A stretch of 64,000 nucleotides of DNA, taken from contig JAUIFF010000022.1 of NCBI GenBank assembly GCA_030429545.1, forward strand, positions 1 through 64,000, written 5' to 3'. The notes beneath the pieces were generated by a model, which saw only the letters and a list, made by a program, of their open reading frames with translations, had not been told where the DNA came from and did not search any database. This DNA is from Polyangia bacterium (GTDB taxonomy: Bacteria > Myxococcota_A > Polyangia > Nannocystales > Nannocystaceae). Of this stretch, positions 30,783-40,217 are shown in pieces (position 1 is the first letter of the stretch; the number at the start of each line of letters is the position of its first letter). A program made the position numbers and the translations under genes.

Positions 30783-33647
30783 CTAGCGCTCGGGCTCGAC
30801 CACCGCTGCGGCGACGCACACGGTTTCATCGCGGCGGCTTTCGTTGACCACCTCCACGACGTAGCGGCCATCATCCGCCGGCGACTCAAAGCGATGCTTT
30901 TGCCGACCGAGTCGTCGCAGTTGGGTGCGTTCTCCGGCACGCCACTTGAGTTGTTCACCGCGGCCGGGCATCCCGGTATCGCGGGCGACGATTCCGCGGA
31001 CAAACGCGTCGCCGAGCTCGGTAAACGCGACCTGTGCAGAACCTTGGCCAGGCACGGTCACCTGTACGCAGCGGTACAAAAACGGTTTGCGGTACAGCAT
31101 GCCGACCTGGGTTTTCTGGGCGTCGCGGCTACACCCGCGACGACTGTCGCGGCCGAGCATACCGTCGCACAATGAGTTTGGTGTGCGGACAACCTGGTAA
31201 CTGCCGGCATCGACAAGGTCGCGGACAAACCGGGCCTGTTTGCTAAAGGCCTCGTCATCGACCCAGGTACGGTCCAGTAGCTTGTGTTGCCGTTGGGTCA
31301 GCAACAACGCCATGGTCACGGCACCGGCGACCAGGCTGAGTTGAAGCGTGCGTGAAACCCAGCTTGGCCAGGTGCGGTCGGACGTTTTAAATGTACGTGC
31401 AAATACCAGGCCGAGCAGTGCCAGTGCCCAGGCCAACCAGCTGACGTAGCGCCACACCGGGTTACCGAGGGGCAGTCGCCGCAGTTCGAGCCGGCCATCG
31501 CCACCCGGCAAGTTCACACGCATGCCCGTGAGCCCGCCGCGACTCAGCGACGCCGGGGTGTGCTCGACCGGGATGGTGGTGCCCCCGGTTGGGGTAAACG
31601 ACCAGGTAAACCCCGGCAACGGGGCCCACAATGATTCGATGGTCGATGGTTGTTGGCCAAAGCCAGAAAGTTCCCAGGCCCAGGTGCCCAGGGCCGGATC
31701 GGCGACGACAGTTTTCACCTGAGCTGCCGGGTGCTTCCACAAAAACACACCAGGCAGGCGACCGGGGCGATTGCTCGGGAGGTCGGGCGGCGGGTCGAAG
31801 TTTTCTAAGATGTAGGGGCCCGCGGTCCCGACCGGCACCAACGTGTCCGCGAGGTTCTGTTCGCGGTCGGGCAGCGGACGATCGCGCAGTACGTGTGTCA
31901 CCCCGAGGTCGTGCAACAGCCCGGCGCGGCGGTGCTCGATGCGATAGACAGAGTTGACCGTTGGAACATGTCCGTCGAGCACGGTAGGAATGTCGAGGTC
32001 GCTCAAGCTCATCAGCGGATACAGGCCACCGCCCATTTGCTGGCGAAGAAACGCGACCTTCAGGGGGACTTCGCTGTCGCGCTGTTCTTGTATGAGCAAT
32101 TTTTTGAGGGCCGCCTCGTCGGCCCCGTGATGCGACGACTCGAGCGTGTGCAAGCCACCAACCGGGCGGGCAATGACCTGGCTGCAGCCGTTGTAGCCAC
32201 CCCACAGCAGCGGGGCTGCGAGCACGGCGAGGGCAATTTGCCGCCGGCGCTGTTGTAAGTGCACGTAAATTATGGGGCGAGCACGGCGGGCAACCGGCCA
32301 CAGACCGCGGGCCGTGATGGCAGCCCCCACCCCGGCAAGGGCGTACCACAGGGGTTTGATGGCAATCGCGTAGCGGATAAACTGCAGGTTTTTAAACCCC
32401 GAAACCACCAGGTCGAGCCGCAAGATGGTGATGGCTGCGGTCGAGCCGAGCAGGCACAGGGCGATGGTCGTGGCCGCCAGCCACCAGGTCACCAGGCGTG
32501 CGCGTGCGATTGCTACCAGCAGGCCGATGACCGCCAGCGGACCGACCCAGGCCCGTTGGTCGTGAAATAGTTCGCCCGTGAGCAATTCGCTACTCAGCTG
32601 CGACCAGCTTTCCCACGGCACCGGCGTGCGCCCGAGTGTCGATGCATGTGCAAAAAAGATGCTGAGCCAACCCGCGGCCAGGGCCGCGGCAAGCCCCAGG
32701 CCGAGACCCCAGGCGAGGTAGCTGCGCGGTGTGTTGCTGCCCTTTTCGCCACAGACCCAGGCAACGACCGGAAGCAACCCCATCGAGGTGGCACCAGTCA
32801 GCAGGCCAAACGGGTGGGCGAGGATCGAACCGGCGAGGCACAGTGCCACCCAGGCGATCCGCCGGGGCGAGGGAGCTTTCATCATGGCGATTGCGGCCGG
32901 GAGGGAGAGCGTCCACAGTGCGGTCGACAACAGTTGCGGCCACACCCCGTGAAACATCAGGTAATGCCAGCCACCCTCGCGGCTATAACCCTCGTCGAGC
33001 AGCCACAGCGACGCCCCGATACAGCCGGCCCAGGCCGCGCCCCGCAGGTGCTTGCGGTGCTTCGGGTTGTCGCTCAGGCTCAAAAAAAGTGTATGCGCAA
33101 CCAAGCCGACGCTGGCGGCTGCGACCGTCCACACGGCAAACAATCCCAGGGCGTAACTGGCCCGCAGGCTGATGAGGCCACCGCTCAGCAGGTGGGCCGC
33201 AGCCGTCCACAGGTAGCCGAGGATCGGGTAGTGCTCACCGATCGCAATGCCGTTGTTGAGGGCGAGGCTAAATCCGTGGAAGTTGCCGGCATGGACCAGG
33301 TCGACCAGTTCGGCGGTTTGAAAAAAGTGAATCGCGTGGTCGCGCGAGGCCGGGGGATGGCCGAGCAACAACTCGCCTAAAAGGCACACAAGTACACCGG
33401 CAAATACGAGCAGCGGGATTGTCCGGGGCCCGGGTATGCGCGTGCGAGCAGCCGCCACCAAGCGCTGAAGTTGCGGGCCAAAAAGTGGCGGAAGACTCAC
33501 GAGGAGGGCGGCGAGGGCCAGCCACGTGCCAAATACACCGGCGGTCTGGCTGGCCATCACGACCGCCGCCACAGCTACCACAGCTGCGTGGGTCCACAGG
33601 TTGTTGCCCCGGGTGCTCAACGCCGCGACTTTATCAGCAGGCCGCAT
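30783..33647 (-). CDS. Large polytopic membrane protein, GT-C glycosyltransferase-like
   Basis: About 954 residues with some 12-13 membrane helices in the first 500 residues and after about 770, around a large exported part. After the second helix the loop reads HPPASRDHAIHFFQTAELV, an acidic position typical of GT-C-fold enzymes that use polyprenyl-linked sugars, and LNNGIAIGEHYPILGYLW and HGVWPQLLSTALW are similar in style to bacterial arabinosyl/mannosyl-transferase-like proteins. The call is by architecture only. I use ATG 33647, which has TCCGGGAA upstream; ATG 33716 would add a non-hydrophobic extension. It is divergent from serA. Confidence 0.7.
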   Translation of the reverse strand: MRPADKVAALSTRGNNLWTHAAVVAVAAVVMASQTAGVFGTWLALAALLVSLPPLFGPQLQRLVAAARTRIPGPRTIPLLVFAGVLVCLLGELLLGHPPASRDHAIHFFQTAELVDLVHAGNFHGFSLALNNGIAIGEHYPILGYLWTAAAHLLSGGLISLRASYALGLFAVWTVAAASVGLVAHTLFLSLSDNPKHRKHLRGAAWAGCIGASLWLLDEGYSREGGWHYLMFHGVWPQLLSTALWTLSLPAAIAMMKAPSPRRIAWVALCLAGSILAHPFGLLTGATSMGLLPVVAWVCGEKGSNTPRSYLAWGLGLGLAAALAAGWLSIFFAHASTLGRTPVPWESWSQLSSELLTGELFHDQRAWVGPLAVIGLLVAIARARLVTWWLAATTIALCLLGSTAAITILRLDLVVSGFKNLQFIRYAIAIKPLWYALAGVGAAITARGLWPVARRARPIIYVHLQQRRRQIALAVLAAPLLWGGYNGCSQVIARPVGGLHTLESSHHGADEAALKKLLIQEQRDSEVPLKVAFLRQQMGGGLYPLMSLSDLDIPTVLDGHVPTVNSVYRIEHRRAGLLHDLGVTHVLRDRPLPDREQNLADTLVPVGTAGPYILENFDPPPDLPSNRPGRLPGVFLWKHPAAQVKTVVADPALGTWAWELSGFGQQPSTIESLWAPLPGFTWSFTPTGGTTIPVEHTPASLSRGGLTGMRVNLPGGDGRLELRRLPLGNPVWRYVSWLAWALALLGLVFARTFKTSDRTWPSWVSRTLQLSLVAGAVTMALLLTQRQHKLLDRTWVDDEAFSKQARFVRDLVDAGSYQVVRTPNSLCDGMLGRDSRRGCSRDAQKTQVGMLYRKPFLYRCVQVTVPGQGSAQVAFTELGDAFVRGIVARDTGMPGRGEQLKWRAGERTQLRRLGRQKHRFESPADDGRYVVEVVNESRRDETVCVAAAVVEPER

Positions 33648-33830
33648 AAATTCCCGGAGATCGGCGAGTTGGTCCGAGCCGTCACCGCCGCTTTGGTGAC
33701 AGCCCGTGGGCAACAAGCGCGCACGCGGGTGAGATATCCGACCTGCGCTGGCGTGGCGGGTGAGCTAGCCCGACGTACAGGCACAGATGTGACATGGCAT
33801 CGCCGGGGGCCATCGGGCATAGTGCGCGCC

Positions 33831-35066
33831 GTGTCGACGCCCCAGGTTTTGTTGTTGGAGAACATCCACTCGTCCTCGCACCCGAACTTTGCCCGCCACG
33901 GGGTCAAGGTGCACACCTCGCCCAAGGGGATGGCCGAGGAGTTGCTCATCGAGACCCTTCAGGGCTTGCCCGGCGATGGCCCACGGTTGCTGGGGATTCG
34001 CAGCAAGACCCATGTCACCGCCCGCGTTTTTGCCGCGGTGCCCAACCTGGTCGCGGTTGGGGCTTTTTGTATCGGCACCGATCAAATCGACTTGGCCGCC
34101 GCCGCGCGGCACGGAGTGGCCGTGTTCAACTCTCCGTTTGGCAACACGCGCTCGGTCGCCGAGCTGGTGTTGGGCGAGATCATCATGCTCTCGCGCCAGG
34201 TGTTTATGCGGTCGACGGCATGCCACGCCGGGCACTGGCGAAAGTCGGCCAAGGGCTCGCACGAGGTCCGTGGCAAGACCCTGGGCATTGTCGGCTATGG
34301 CCACATCGGCAGCCAGCTCAGCGTGCTGGCCGAGGCCCTCGGGATGCAGGTTCGCTACTACGACATCATCTCGAAGTTGCCGCTGGGCAACGCCCGGCCG
34401 TGCGAGTCGTTGACGGAGTTGCTCGGGTTGTCGGACTTTGTCAGCCTGCACGTGCCCGACACCGAGCTCACCCGCCAAATGATCGGCGCAGATGAACTTG
34501 CGGCCATGCGCTCGGGTGCCTACCTCGTCAACGCTTCGCGGGGGCTGGTGGTCGACATCGATGCCCTCAAGGCCACCCTCGACTCCGGGCACATCGCCGG
34601 GGCGGCCCTCGATGTCTACCCGGTTGAGCCCAAGCAGGCCGGCAAGCCCTTTGAAAACGTGTTGCGTGGCTACGAGCAGGTCATCATGACTCCGCACATC
34701 GGCGGCAGCACAGAGGAGGCTCAGGCCAATATCGGGCGTGAGGTGTCGACCGCGTTGACCCGGTTTATCGCCGACGGTGTCACCCTCGGTTCGGTGTCGC
34801 TGCCCGAGGTCGATGCGCCCCCCAATGTCGGGTGCCGGATCATCAACATCCACCGCAATGTCCCCGGCGTGCTGTCGGCGATCAATCGGGTGGTGGCCGA
34901 GTCTGAGGTCAATGTCGTTGGCCAGCGGCTGGCGACCGCCGGGGAGGTCGGCCTGTTGCTTGTCGATCTCGCCCTCGATCGCGGGCACAATCACGGGCGT
35001 GCGCTGTCGCAGGCGATCGGTGCCCTGCCGACGAGTTTGCGCACCCGGCTGCTCGAAGAGTCCTAG
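33831..35066 (+). CDS. serA: D-3-phosphoglycerate dehydrogenase
   Basis: The 411-residue product matches the E. coli type of SerA in length. It has the substrate domain (FCIGTDQIDL, FNSPFGNTRSVAELV), the NAD Rossmann motif GIVGYGHIGSQLSVLAEALGM, catalytic Arg in NASRGLVVD, Glu in DVYPVEP and His in TPHIGGSTEEAQ, and a C-terminal ACT domain (IINIHRNVPGVLSAINRVV) that in E. coli senses serine. It makes 3-phosphohydroxypyruvate, the first step of serine synthesis. GTG 33831 fits the start of homology. serB and serC are not adjacent. Confidence 0.93.
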   Translation: MSTPQVLLLENIHSSSHPNFARHGVKVHTSPKGMAEELLIETLQGLPGDGPRLLGIRSKTHVTARVFAAVPNLVAVGAFCIGTDQIDLAAAARHGVAVFNSPFGNTRSVAELVLGEIIMLSRQVFMRSTACHAGHWRKSAKGSHEVRGKTLGIVGYGHIGSQLSVLAEALGMQVRYYDIISKLPLGNARPCESLTELLGLSDFVSLHVPDTELTRQMIGADELAAMRSGAYLVNASRGLVVDIDALKATLDSGHIAGAALDVYPVEPKQAGKPFENVLRGYEQVIMTPHIGGSTEEAQANIGREVSTALTRFIADGVTLGSVSLPEVDAPPNVGCRIINIHRNVPGVLSAINRVVAESEVNVVGQRLATAGEVGLLLVDLALDRGHNHGRALSQAIGALPTSLRTRLLEES

Positions 35067-35191
35067 CCGCAATCACAGCGAGAGCTGTTGAACATACATA
35101 CGTTCCCGGTGGCACCTGGGGGCAACTAGCGGATTGTGTTTTGGTTGGTCGGTCTGTAACACTGCAGCCGACACGATTGATCGAAGGTCAC

Positions 35192-36076
35192 ATGAAACTG
35201 CTCCGCTACGCGCTCCCCCTCGTATTGCTTGCTGTCCCCGGTTGTGGCGACGACAAGCCGGCCCAGCCCCTCGCCAAAAAGACCGAGAAGTTAGAGCCCG
35301 CCAAGCCCAAGTCCATGGGCGCGATGACGTTTGCCATCGACACCACCTCGGCCAAGGTCGAGTTTGCCATGGACGCCCCGTTTGAAAAGATCCGCGGCAA
35401 GGTCCCGGCCAAGGCGGTGACCGGCACCGTCCATGTCGACCTCGACGATTTGTCGAAGACCACCGGGCTTGTCCATGTCGATATTGCCGAGCTCGAGCTG
35501 TTTCAGCGGACAGCTGGTGAGGACGGCGAGTTTGGCGAGGAGATCAAGTCCGACACCCAAAATGAGCATGCCCGCAACTGGCTGGAGATCGGGCCGGACG
35601 CTCCAGAAGATGTACGTGCAAAGAACGCCCGGGTCGAGTTTTCGCTCAAGCAAATCAAAAATCCTTCGGCCACCGACATCAAAACCCTGAAGGGCGACAG
35701 CCGCACGGTTACGTTTGTCGGCAGCGGCGATTTCTTGCTGCATCAACGGGCGGCAACCAAGGAGACCAAGATCGAAATGACCCTTGCGTTTAAGGGCGAC
35801 ACGGTCGAGTCGATCGCAGTCAAAACGGTTGAGCCCCTGATGATCGGCCTCGACGAGTACGACGTGCGCCCGCGCGAAGCGTTTGGCAAACTCGCGGCCA
35901 AAACCCTCGAAGCTGTGGCGCCCAAGGTCGCCAAGGAGGCCGCAGTTTCGGTTGAGTTCGTCGCCAAACCCGACCCATCTGCCGCCAAGCCAGCAGCCGA
36001 GGCCAAGCCAGCGGCGAAAGCCGAACCCGCAGCCGAGGCCAAGGCCGGCGGCGAGGCGAAACCTTCGGGCTACTAG
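35192..36076 (+). CDS. YceI-like lipoprotein
   Basis: ATG 35192 gives a lipoprotein (LLAVPGCGDD). Residues 40-250 show the order of the YceI lipocalin-like barrel: FAIDTTSAKVEFAMDAPFEK, VTGTVHVDLDDLSKTTGLVHVDIAEL, then NEHARNWLEIG, VEFSLKQI and VEPLMIGLDEYDV. YceI proteins bind long isoprenoid or amide lipids in the periplasm. The C-terminal 40 residues are an Ala/Lys/Pro/Glu tail. The next gene (peptide precursor) starts 29 bp later, so it is probably the first gene of that operon. A GAAC...GTTC partial palindrome lies at 35090-35105 upstream. Confidence 0.7.
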   Translation: MKLLRYALPLVLLAVPGCGDDKPAQPLAKKTEKLEPAKPKSMGAMTFAIDTTSAKVEFAMDAPFEKIRGKVPAKAVTGTVHVDLDDLSKTTGLVHVDIAELELFQRTAGEDGEFGEEIKSDTQNEHARNWLEIGPDAPEDVRAKNARVEFSLKQIKNPSATDIKTLKGDSRTVTFVGSGDFLLHQRAATKETKIEMTLAFKGDTVESIAVKTVEPLMIGLDEYDVRPREAFGKLAAKTLEAVAPKVAKEAAVSVEFVAKPDPSAAKPAAEAKPAAKAEPAAEAKAGGEAKPSGY

Positions 36077-36105
36077 TTGCGTTTGTCGAGCCAAGGGGCA
36101 AAACC

Positions 36106-36558
36106 ATGGACTTCAAGACGATTTCACTCGCGCTCGCGGCCTTGGGCTGTGGCGTGATCGCACCCGGTTGCAAAACCACCACCGATGCCACCGAAGTGCC
36201 CGGAGCGGATACCAGCCAAGCTGAGGCCCCGGGCGATGTCGAAGCGCCCGAGGCCGAGGAAGCACCGGCCGAAGCACCCGCGGACGAAGCCTCGGCCGAG
36301 GAAGCACCAGCCGAGGCCGAACCAGCCGAGGAAGCACCAGCTGCGGAAGCACTAGCCGAGGTCACAAGTGGGACGGCCGCGGGCACGATCGGAACGATCG
36401 AGGAAGACCCCGCCGAGAGCTCGATCGGAACGATCGATGGCGAAAACGAACCCAGCAAAACCGTCGTCAAGAAAAAACGGGTGCGCAAGGTGAAAAAGAA
36501 GAAGAAGCACACCAAGGGGGGCGAGGCTTCCTGCGGCGAGGGAACCTGCTCGGGCTAA
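36106..36558 (+). CDS. Putative RiPP (bufferin-like) precursor with CGEGTC core
   Basis: The 150-residue product starts with an export signal ending near two Gly-Cys sites (AALGC15 and IAPGC22), so it may be lipidated. A Glu/Ala/Pro-rich stretch follows (residues 30-90), then GTIGTIEEDP/SSIGTIDGE repeats, a Lys/Arg cluster (KKKRVRKVKKKKK) and a C-terminal ending EASCGEGTCSG with Cys143 and Cys148. Known: MNIO enzymes of the bufferin type modify Cys in EGKC-like motifs of exported precursors; CGEGTC fits this. It is placed 44 bp before an MNIO fusion gene and 29 bp after the YceI-like gene. That this is the substrate is inference. It has AAGGGG as ribosome-binding site. Confidence 0.6.
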   Translation: MDFKTISLALAALGCGVIAPGCKTTTDATEVPGADTSQAEAPGDVEAPEAEEAPAEAPADEASAEEAPAEAEPAEEAPAAEALAEVTSGTAAGTIGTIEEDPAESSIGTIDGENEPSKTVVKKKRVRKVKKKKKHTKGGEASCGEGTCSG

Positions 36559-36602
36559 CGCAGATTATTTGTATCAACAATATTTGACGTGCCGGCGATT
36601 TC

Positions 36603-38324
36603 ATGACAGCGCACCCGTTGCAAAACCGCAAGGATGGTCCGATTACCGGCGTAGGCTTGGGCCTGCGCTGGGCTTTTTTGGATGACGTGCTCGCAGGCGA
36701 CGTCCCGAGTGCGATTGCGTTTTTTGAAATCTCGCCCGAAAATTACATGCGTCGTGGGGGCTACATCCCCGACGCCCTCGCCACGGTAGCTGAGCGCCAC
36801 AACCTGCTCACCCATGGGTTGATGCTCAACATCGGCGGGGCCGAGCCACCGAGCGAGACCTACCTCGATGAGCTGCGCGAGTTTTTAAAGCATCTGCACA
36901 TACAAGAGCATAGCGACCACCTGTGCTGGACAGGGCACGGCGGTCGTTGCCTTCACGACCTGTTTCCATTGCCCCTCGACCGCGCCAGTGCCCACCACGT
37001 GGCCGACCAGGTGCGACGCGTGCAAGATCACCTGCAGGTGCCACTGGCACTCGAAAACATCAGCTACTACGCCTCGCCCGGGTTTACCGGTTCGCCCCGT
37101 GACCTGCCCAAACGCGAGGCTGCGTTTGTATGTGAAATCCTCGAGCGCGCCGATTGCCGGTTATTGCTCGACGTCAACAATGTGCACGTCAACGGGCAAA
37201 ACTTTGGCTTTGACCCGCTCGATTTTCTTCGCGAGTTGCCGCTTGCGCGGGTGCAATCGCTGCATGTCGCCGGCGGGGAGCGGCGGCCAAACCTCGACGG
37301 GCTGGTGATCGATACCCACGGTTCGGATGTCCTGCCCGAAGTACACGAATTGATGGCCTGGGTGATCGAGCGCGCGGGTCCGCGGCCCGTCGTCTATGAA
37401 CGCGACCACAACATTCCCAGCCTAGAGGAGCTCGGGCGTCAGGTTGCGCAGTTGCAGGTTGTCTACCAAGCAGCGGTGGCCCGCCACCAGCGAACAGACC
37501 GCGGGTTGGCAACACAGGCCGAGCTCCCCGCGGAGGCTATCGAGTTGCGAGCGGCCAACACCGGCTTGACGCATGTCGTACTCGATGTAGATACAAAGTC
37601 CTACGATGCGGATTTTTTTGAAGCGCACGGCCTGGCGCCGGCAGCAAGCGAGGCCCTGGCGGGGCTCGGGTCGCGGCTCGGGGTCTACCGGCACCTCTCG
37701 CGGGCGACAATTCGTTCGACAGTTGCCAGCTTTATCCCGCGGACACTCGCACGCTTGCCCGAGGGCCGGTTCGACCGTGACTTCGCAGCCTGGATGGCGG
37801 GGCCTGGCCCATGCTCTCCCTACCTTCGCGATCTGCCCCTAGAGTTCGTCGAATGGGCGGTGCCGCAGTGGGCTGCATCTGAAGATGTGCCGCGGTATCT
37901 CGGAGATCTGGCGCGCCACGAACTCATCGAGTTTACGGTGGCAACGGCTCCAGTTTCGGCCACGCGATCGGGCGGAGCATTCTCGTTGACGAGCGTGCTT
38001 GAGTTTCATGCGAGCTGCCGGATTGTCGACTACGACTACGCGATTCATGAACTGTCGTCCCAGATTGAAGACTGTTCACCGCCGCCTGCTGTCGCAACTT
38101 CGCTACTTGTATATCGCGACGTCTGCAATCGCGTCCGGTTTTTAAAGTTGTCACCAGTGGCACGAGCCGTCACCGGTCGGTTGTTGAACGGGCAAACGGT
38201 TCAAGTGGCTGTGACCGAGGGGGCACAGGAGGCAGGAGAGCCGCTAGACCCTGAAATTTTAGGGCGTATGAGCCAATTGCTCGCCGATTTTGGCGACCGT
38301 GGGATCGCCGAACCTGCTAGCTAA
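36603..38324 (+). CDS. MNIO (DUF692)-DUF2063 fusion, RiPP-modifying enzyme (BufB-BufC-like)
   Basis: Residues about 12-290 are a DUF692 TIM barrel with the metal-site motifs in place: EISPENYM, His103 to His106 (EHSDHLCW), Glu151 (LENISYY), Asp190/Asn193/His195 (LLDVNNVHVNG), His221 (LHVAGG), Asp237 and His239 (IDTHGSDV) and Glu266 (VYERDHN). Residues about 340-570 have the pattern of DUF2063/BufC partner proteins (GVYRHLSRATIRSTVASFIP, PCSPYLRDLP, DVPRYLGDLARHEL). Family chemistry: di- or tri-iron, O2-dependent modification of peptide cysteines (oxazolone/thioamide in methanobactin, 5-thiooxazole in bufferin). Enzyme and partner are normally separate proteins; the fusion is notable. The likely substrate is the CGEGTC peptide encoded 44 bp upstream. 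No copper or metal transporter gene is adjacent. Confidence 0.85.
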   Translation: MTAHPLQNRKDGPITGVGLGLRWAFLDDVLAGDVPSAIAFFEISPENYMRRGGYIPDALATVAERHNLLTHGLMLNIGGAEPPSETYLDELREFLKHLHIQEHSDHLCWTGHGGRCLHDLFPLPLDRASAHHVADQVRRVQDHLQVPLALENISYYASPGFTGSPRDLPKREAAFVCEILERADCRLLLDVNNVHVNGQNFGFDPLDFLRELPLARVQSLHVAGGERRPNLDGLVIDTHGSDVLPEVHELMAWVIERAGPRPVVYERDHNIPSLEELGRQVAQLQVVYQAAVARHQRTDRGLATQAELPAEAIELRAANTGLTHVVLDVDTKSYDADFFEAHGLAPAASEALAGLGSRLGVYRHLSRATIRSTVASFIPRTLARLPEGRFDRDFAAWMAGPGPCSPYLRDLPLEFVEWAVPQWAASEDVPRYLGDLARHELIEFTVATAPVSATRSGGAFSLTSVLEFHASCRIVDYDYAIHELSSQIEDCSPPPAVATSLLVYRDVCNRVRFLKLSPVARAVTGRLLNGQTVQVAVTEGAQEAGEPLDPEILGRMSQLLADFGDRGIAEPAS

Positions 38325-38396
38325 TTGCTCCTGGCGCAGGGTTTTCGGTAGACATGTCCCAAGATCCAGGTAGTTAAGCCGTTGAAGCCTTAGCTT

Positions 38397-40217
38397 GTGA
38401 AAGACCATCCCTACGATTCGGCGGCACTGCGTCAGCAGTACGAAGACGAACGCTGGCCGGCCAATGCAAGGGTCATGCGGGCGGCTGCGCTTTCGGCCAT
38501 GGTGCTCAACCCGATCGGCGGGCTGACGGACTATGCGATTTCTGGGGCAACGGCAACGACCTATACCATCGTCGCCCTGCGGGTCATCGCCGCCTGCCTC
38601 CACATTCCCATCCTGCGCGACTGTCTACGCGATCGCCCGTCGCCTGGGCTCGAGCGTTGGATCATCGCCGGTTTTGTTGCAACTGCAATTTCTGGGGTGT
38701 TGGCACCCACACTGTTGCGACCAACTTCGGTGGCTTCTCAGGGCGGGCCGCTGTTGCTGCTCGTGGTGTTGTGGAGCCTGTTGTTCCCCGCCTGGCGCAC
38801 GCGTAAGTCGACGGTGTTTTTGCTGGTGTCCGCCGCCTATGTGGCAATCGGGTATTACTGGCGGCCGCTTATTGGCTACGGCGGACAGCACGAGCTCATC
38901 ACTGTCAGTATTTTTTTAGTTGCACTTGCAATCTTATTGCCGAAGGTTTACGCCCGCTTCGAGTCAACCGAAAAACGCCTGTTCACCGCGCAAAAAGGGC
39001 TCGAGCAAACGGTTTTGCGCCTCGAAGACGAGGTCGACCTACGGCGGGCACGGGAGATTTCCCTACGCAACGCCCGCGAGCAGGCCGAGGCTGCCAGCGC
39101 GGCCAAGGGCGAGTTTTTGGCCAATGTCAGCCACGAGTTGCGCACGCCGTTGGTCGGAATTTTGGGGGTGGGCGAGTTGTTGCTCGATGCCGACCTACCG
39201 ACGAGACAGCATCGCCGGGTCGAGTTGTTGCAACAGTCCGGGCAGCTGCTGTTGGGCCTTGTCAACGACCTGTTGGACTTCAGCAAGTTAGAGGCGGGGC
39301 GGCTGCCGATCGAGCGGATACCCGTGGCCGTTGCGCGGGTGTTTGGCCATGTTTGCCAGCTGTTGCAGCGGCGCGCCGACGAAAAGGGGATTTGGCTACG
39401 GCTGGAGATCGACCCTGGGTGTACGCCGTGGGTGTTGGCCGATCCGCTGCGGCTCGAGCAGATTTTGCTCAACCTCGTCAGCAATGCGATCCGCTTTACC
39501 GACAGTGGGGGCGTCGAGATTCGGGCCAACACGCACACCGGTGAGGATGGCCGCGGACGCCTGAAATTTGCCGTCAAAGATACGGGCGTTGGCATAGATG
39601 AGGAGGACCTCGAGCGTATTTTTGACCCGTTTGAGCAGGCTGCCAAGTCGACGGCCCGCAAGTTCGGTGGCACCGGTCTTGGCCTTTCGATCACCCAGCG
39701 TTTGGTCGAGCGGCTCGGTGGCAAAATCTCGGTGCAGTCGCAGGTGGGCACGGGTACGGAATTCACCGTTGAGATCGTTGCTGATGCAACGAGTGTTCCG
39801 GTCAAAGAGCGGGTCGCTGTCCCCATCGACGAGGGCACTTCGTTGCGGATCCTACTCGGCGAGGACAACCCGGTGAACTCGCTTGTGCTCACCGCCCTGC
39901 TGCGCTCGCTCGGCCACTCGGTCGAAGTCGCCAAGGACGGTGCGGCCCTGGTCGACGCGGCCGCGCACGGGGGGCACGACCTGATCTTGACCGATATCCA
40001 GATGCCGATTTTGGATGGTGTGCAGGCCGCTCGGAAGATCCGCGAAAGTGGTCACACGGGTCCGATTCTGGCCCTGACAGCCGATGTCTCGGGCTCGGCT
40101 CAAAGCGAGGATTTCGACGCGGTGCTACCCAAGCCGATTGCCCGAGAGGCCTTGCAAAAAGCATTGATGCGTTACTGCTCCAAGAAGAAGTCGCCACGCC
40201 TATTGTCGGTGAGCTAG
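38397..40217 (+). CDS. Hybrid sensor histidine kinase with receiver domain
   Basis: A membrane region of five or six helices (residues about 20-190, with no large periplasmic domain) is followed by a coiled coil, HisKA (FLANVSHELRTPLVGILG, phospho-His246), HATPase_c (NLVSNAIRF, DTGVGIDEEDLERIFDPFEQ, GTGLGLSI) and a C-terminal receiver with phospho-acceptor Asp533 (LILTDIQMPILDG). GTG 38397 is used. It starts 72 bp after the MNIO fusion gene on the same strand, so it may be cotranscribed, but this is not shown. No response regulator with an output domain is adjacent; signal transfer would need a phosphotransfer protein elsewhere. Confidence 0.9.
   Translation: MKDHPYDSAALRQQYEDERWPANARVMRAAALSAMVLNPIGGLTDYAISGATATTYTIVALRVIAACLHIPILRDCLRDRPSPGLERWIIAGFVATAISGVLAPTLLRPTSVASQGGPLLLLVVLWSLLFPAWRTRKSTVFLLVSAAYVAIGYYWRPLIGYGGQHELITVSIFLVALAILLPKVYARFESTEKRLFTAQKGLEQTVLRLEDEVDLRRAREISLRNAREQAEAASAAKGEFLANVSHELRTPLVGILGVGELLLDADLPTRQHRRVELLQQSGQLLLGLVNDLLDFSKLEAGRLPIERIPVAVARVFGHVCQLLQRRADEKGIWLRLEIDPGCTPWVLADPLRLEQILLNLVSNAIRFTDSGGVEIRANTHTGEDGRGRLKFAVKDTGVGIDEEDLERIFDPFEQAAKSTARKFGGTGLGLSITQRLVERLGGKISVQSQVGTGTEFTVEIVADATSVPVKERVAVPIDEGTSLRILLGEDNPVNSLVLTALLRSLGHSVEVAKDGAALVDAAAHGGHDLILTDIQMPILDGVQAARKIRESGHTGPILALTADVSGSAQSEDFDAVLPKPIAREALQKALMRYCSKKKSPRLLSVS

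Noticed and set aside
33471..33830. Longer N-terminus for SerA
   Set aside because: The upstream part overlaps the divergent membrane protein gene and has no SerA character; GTG 33831 gives the family length.
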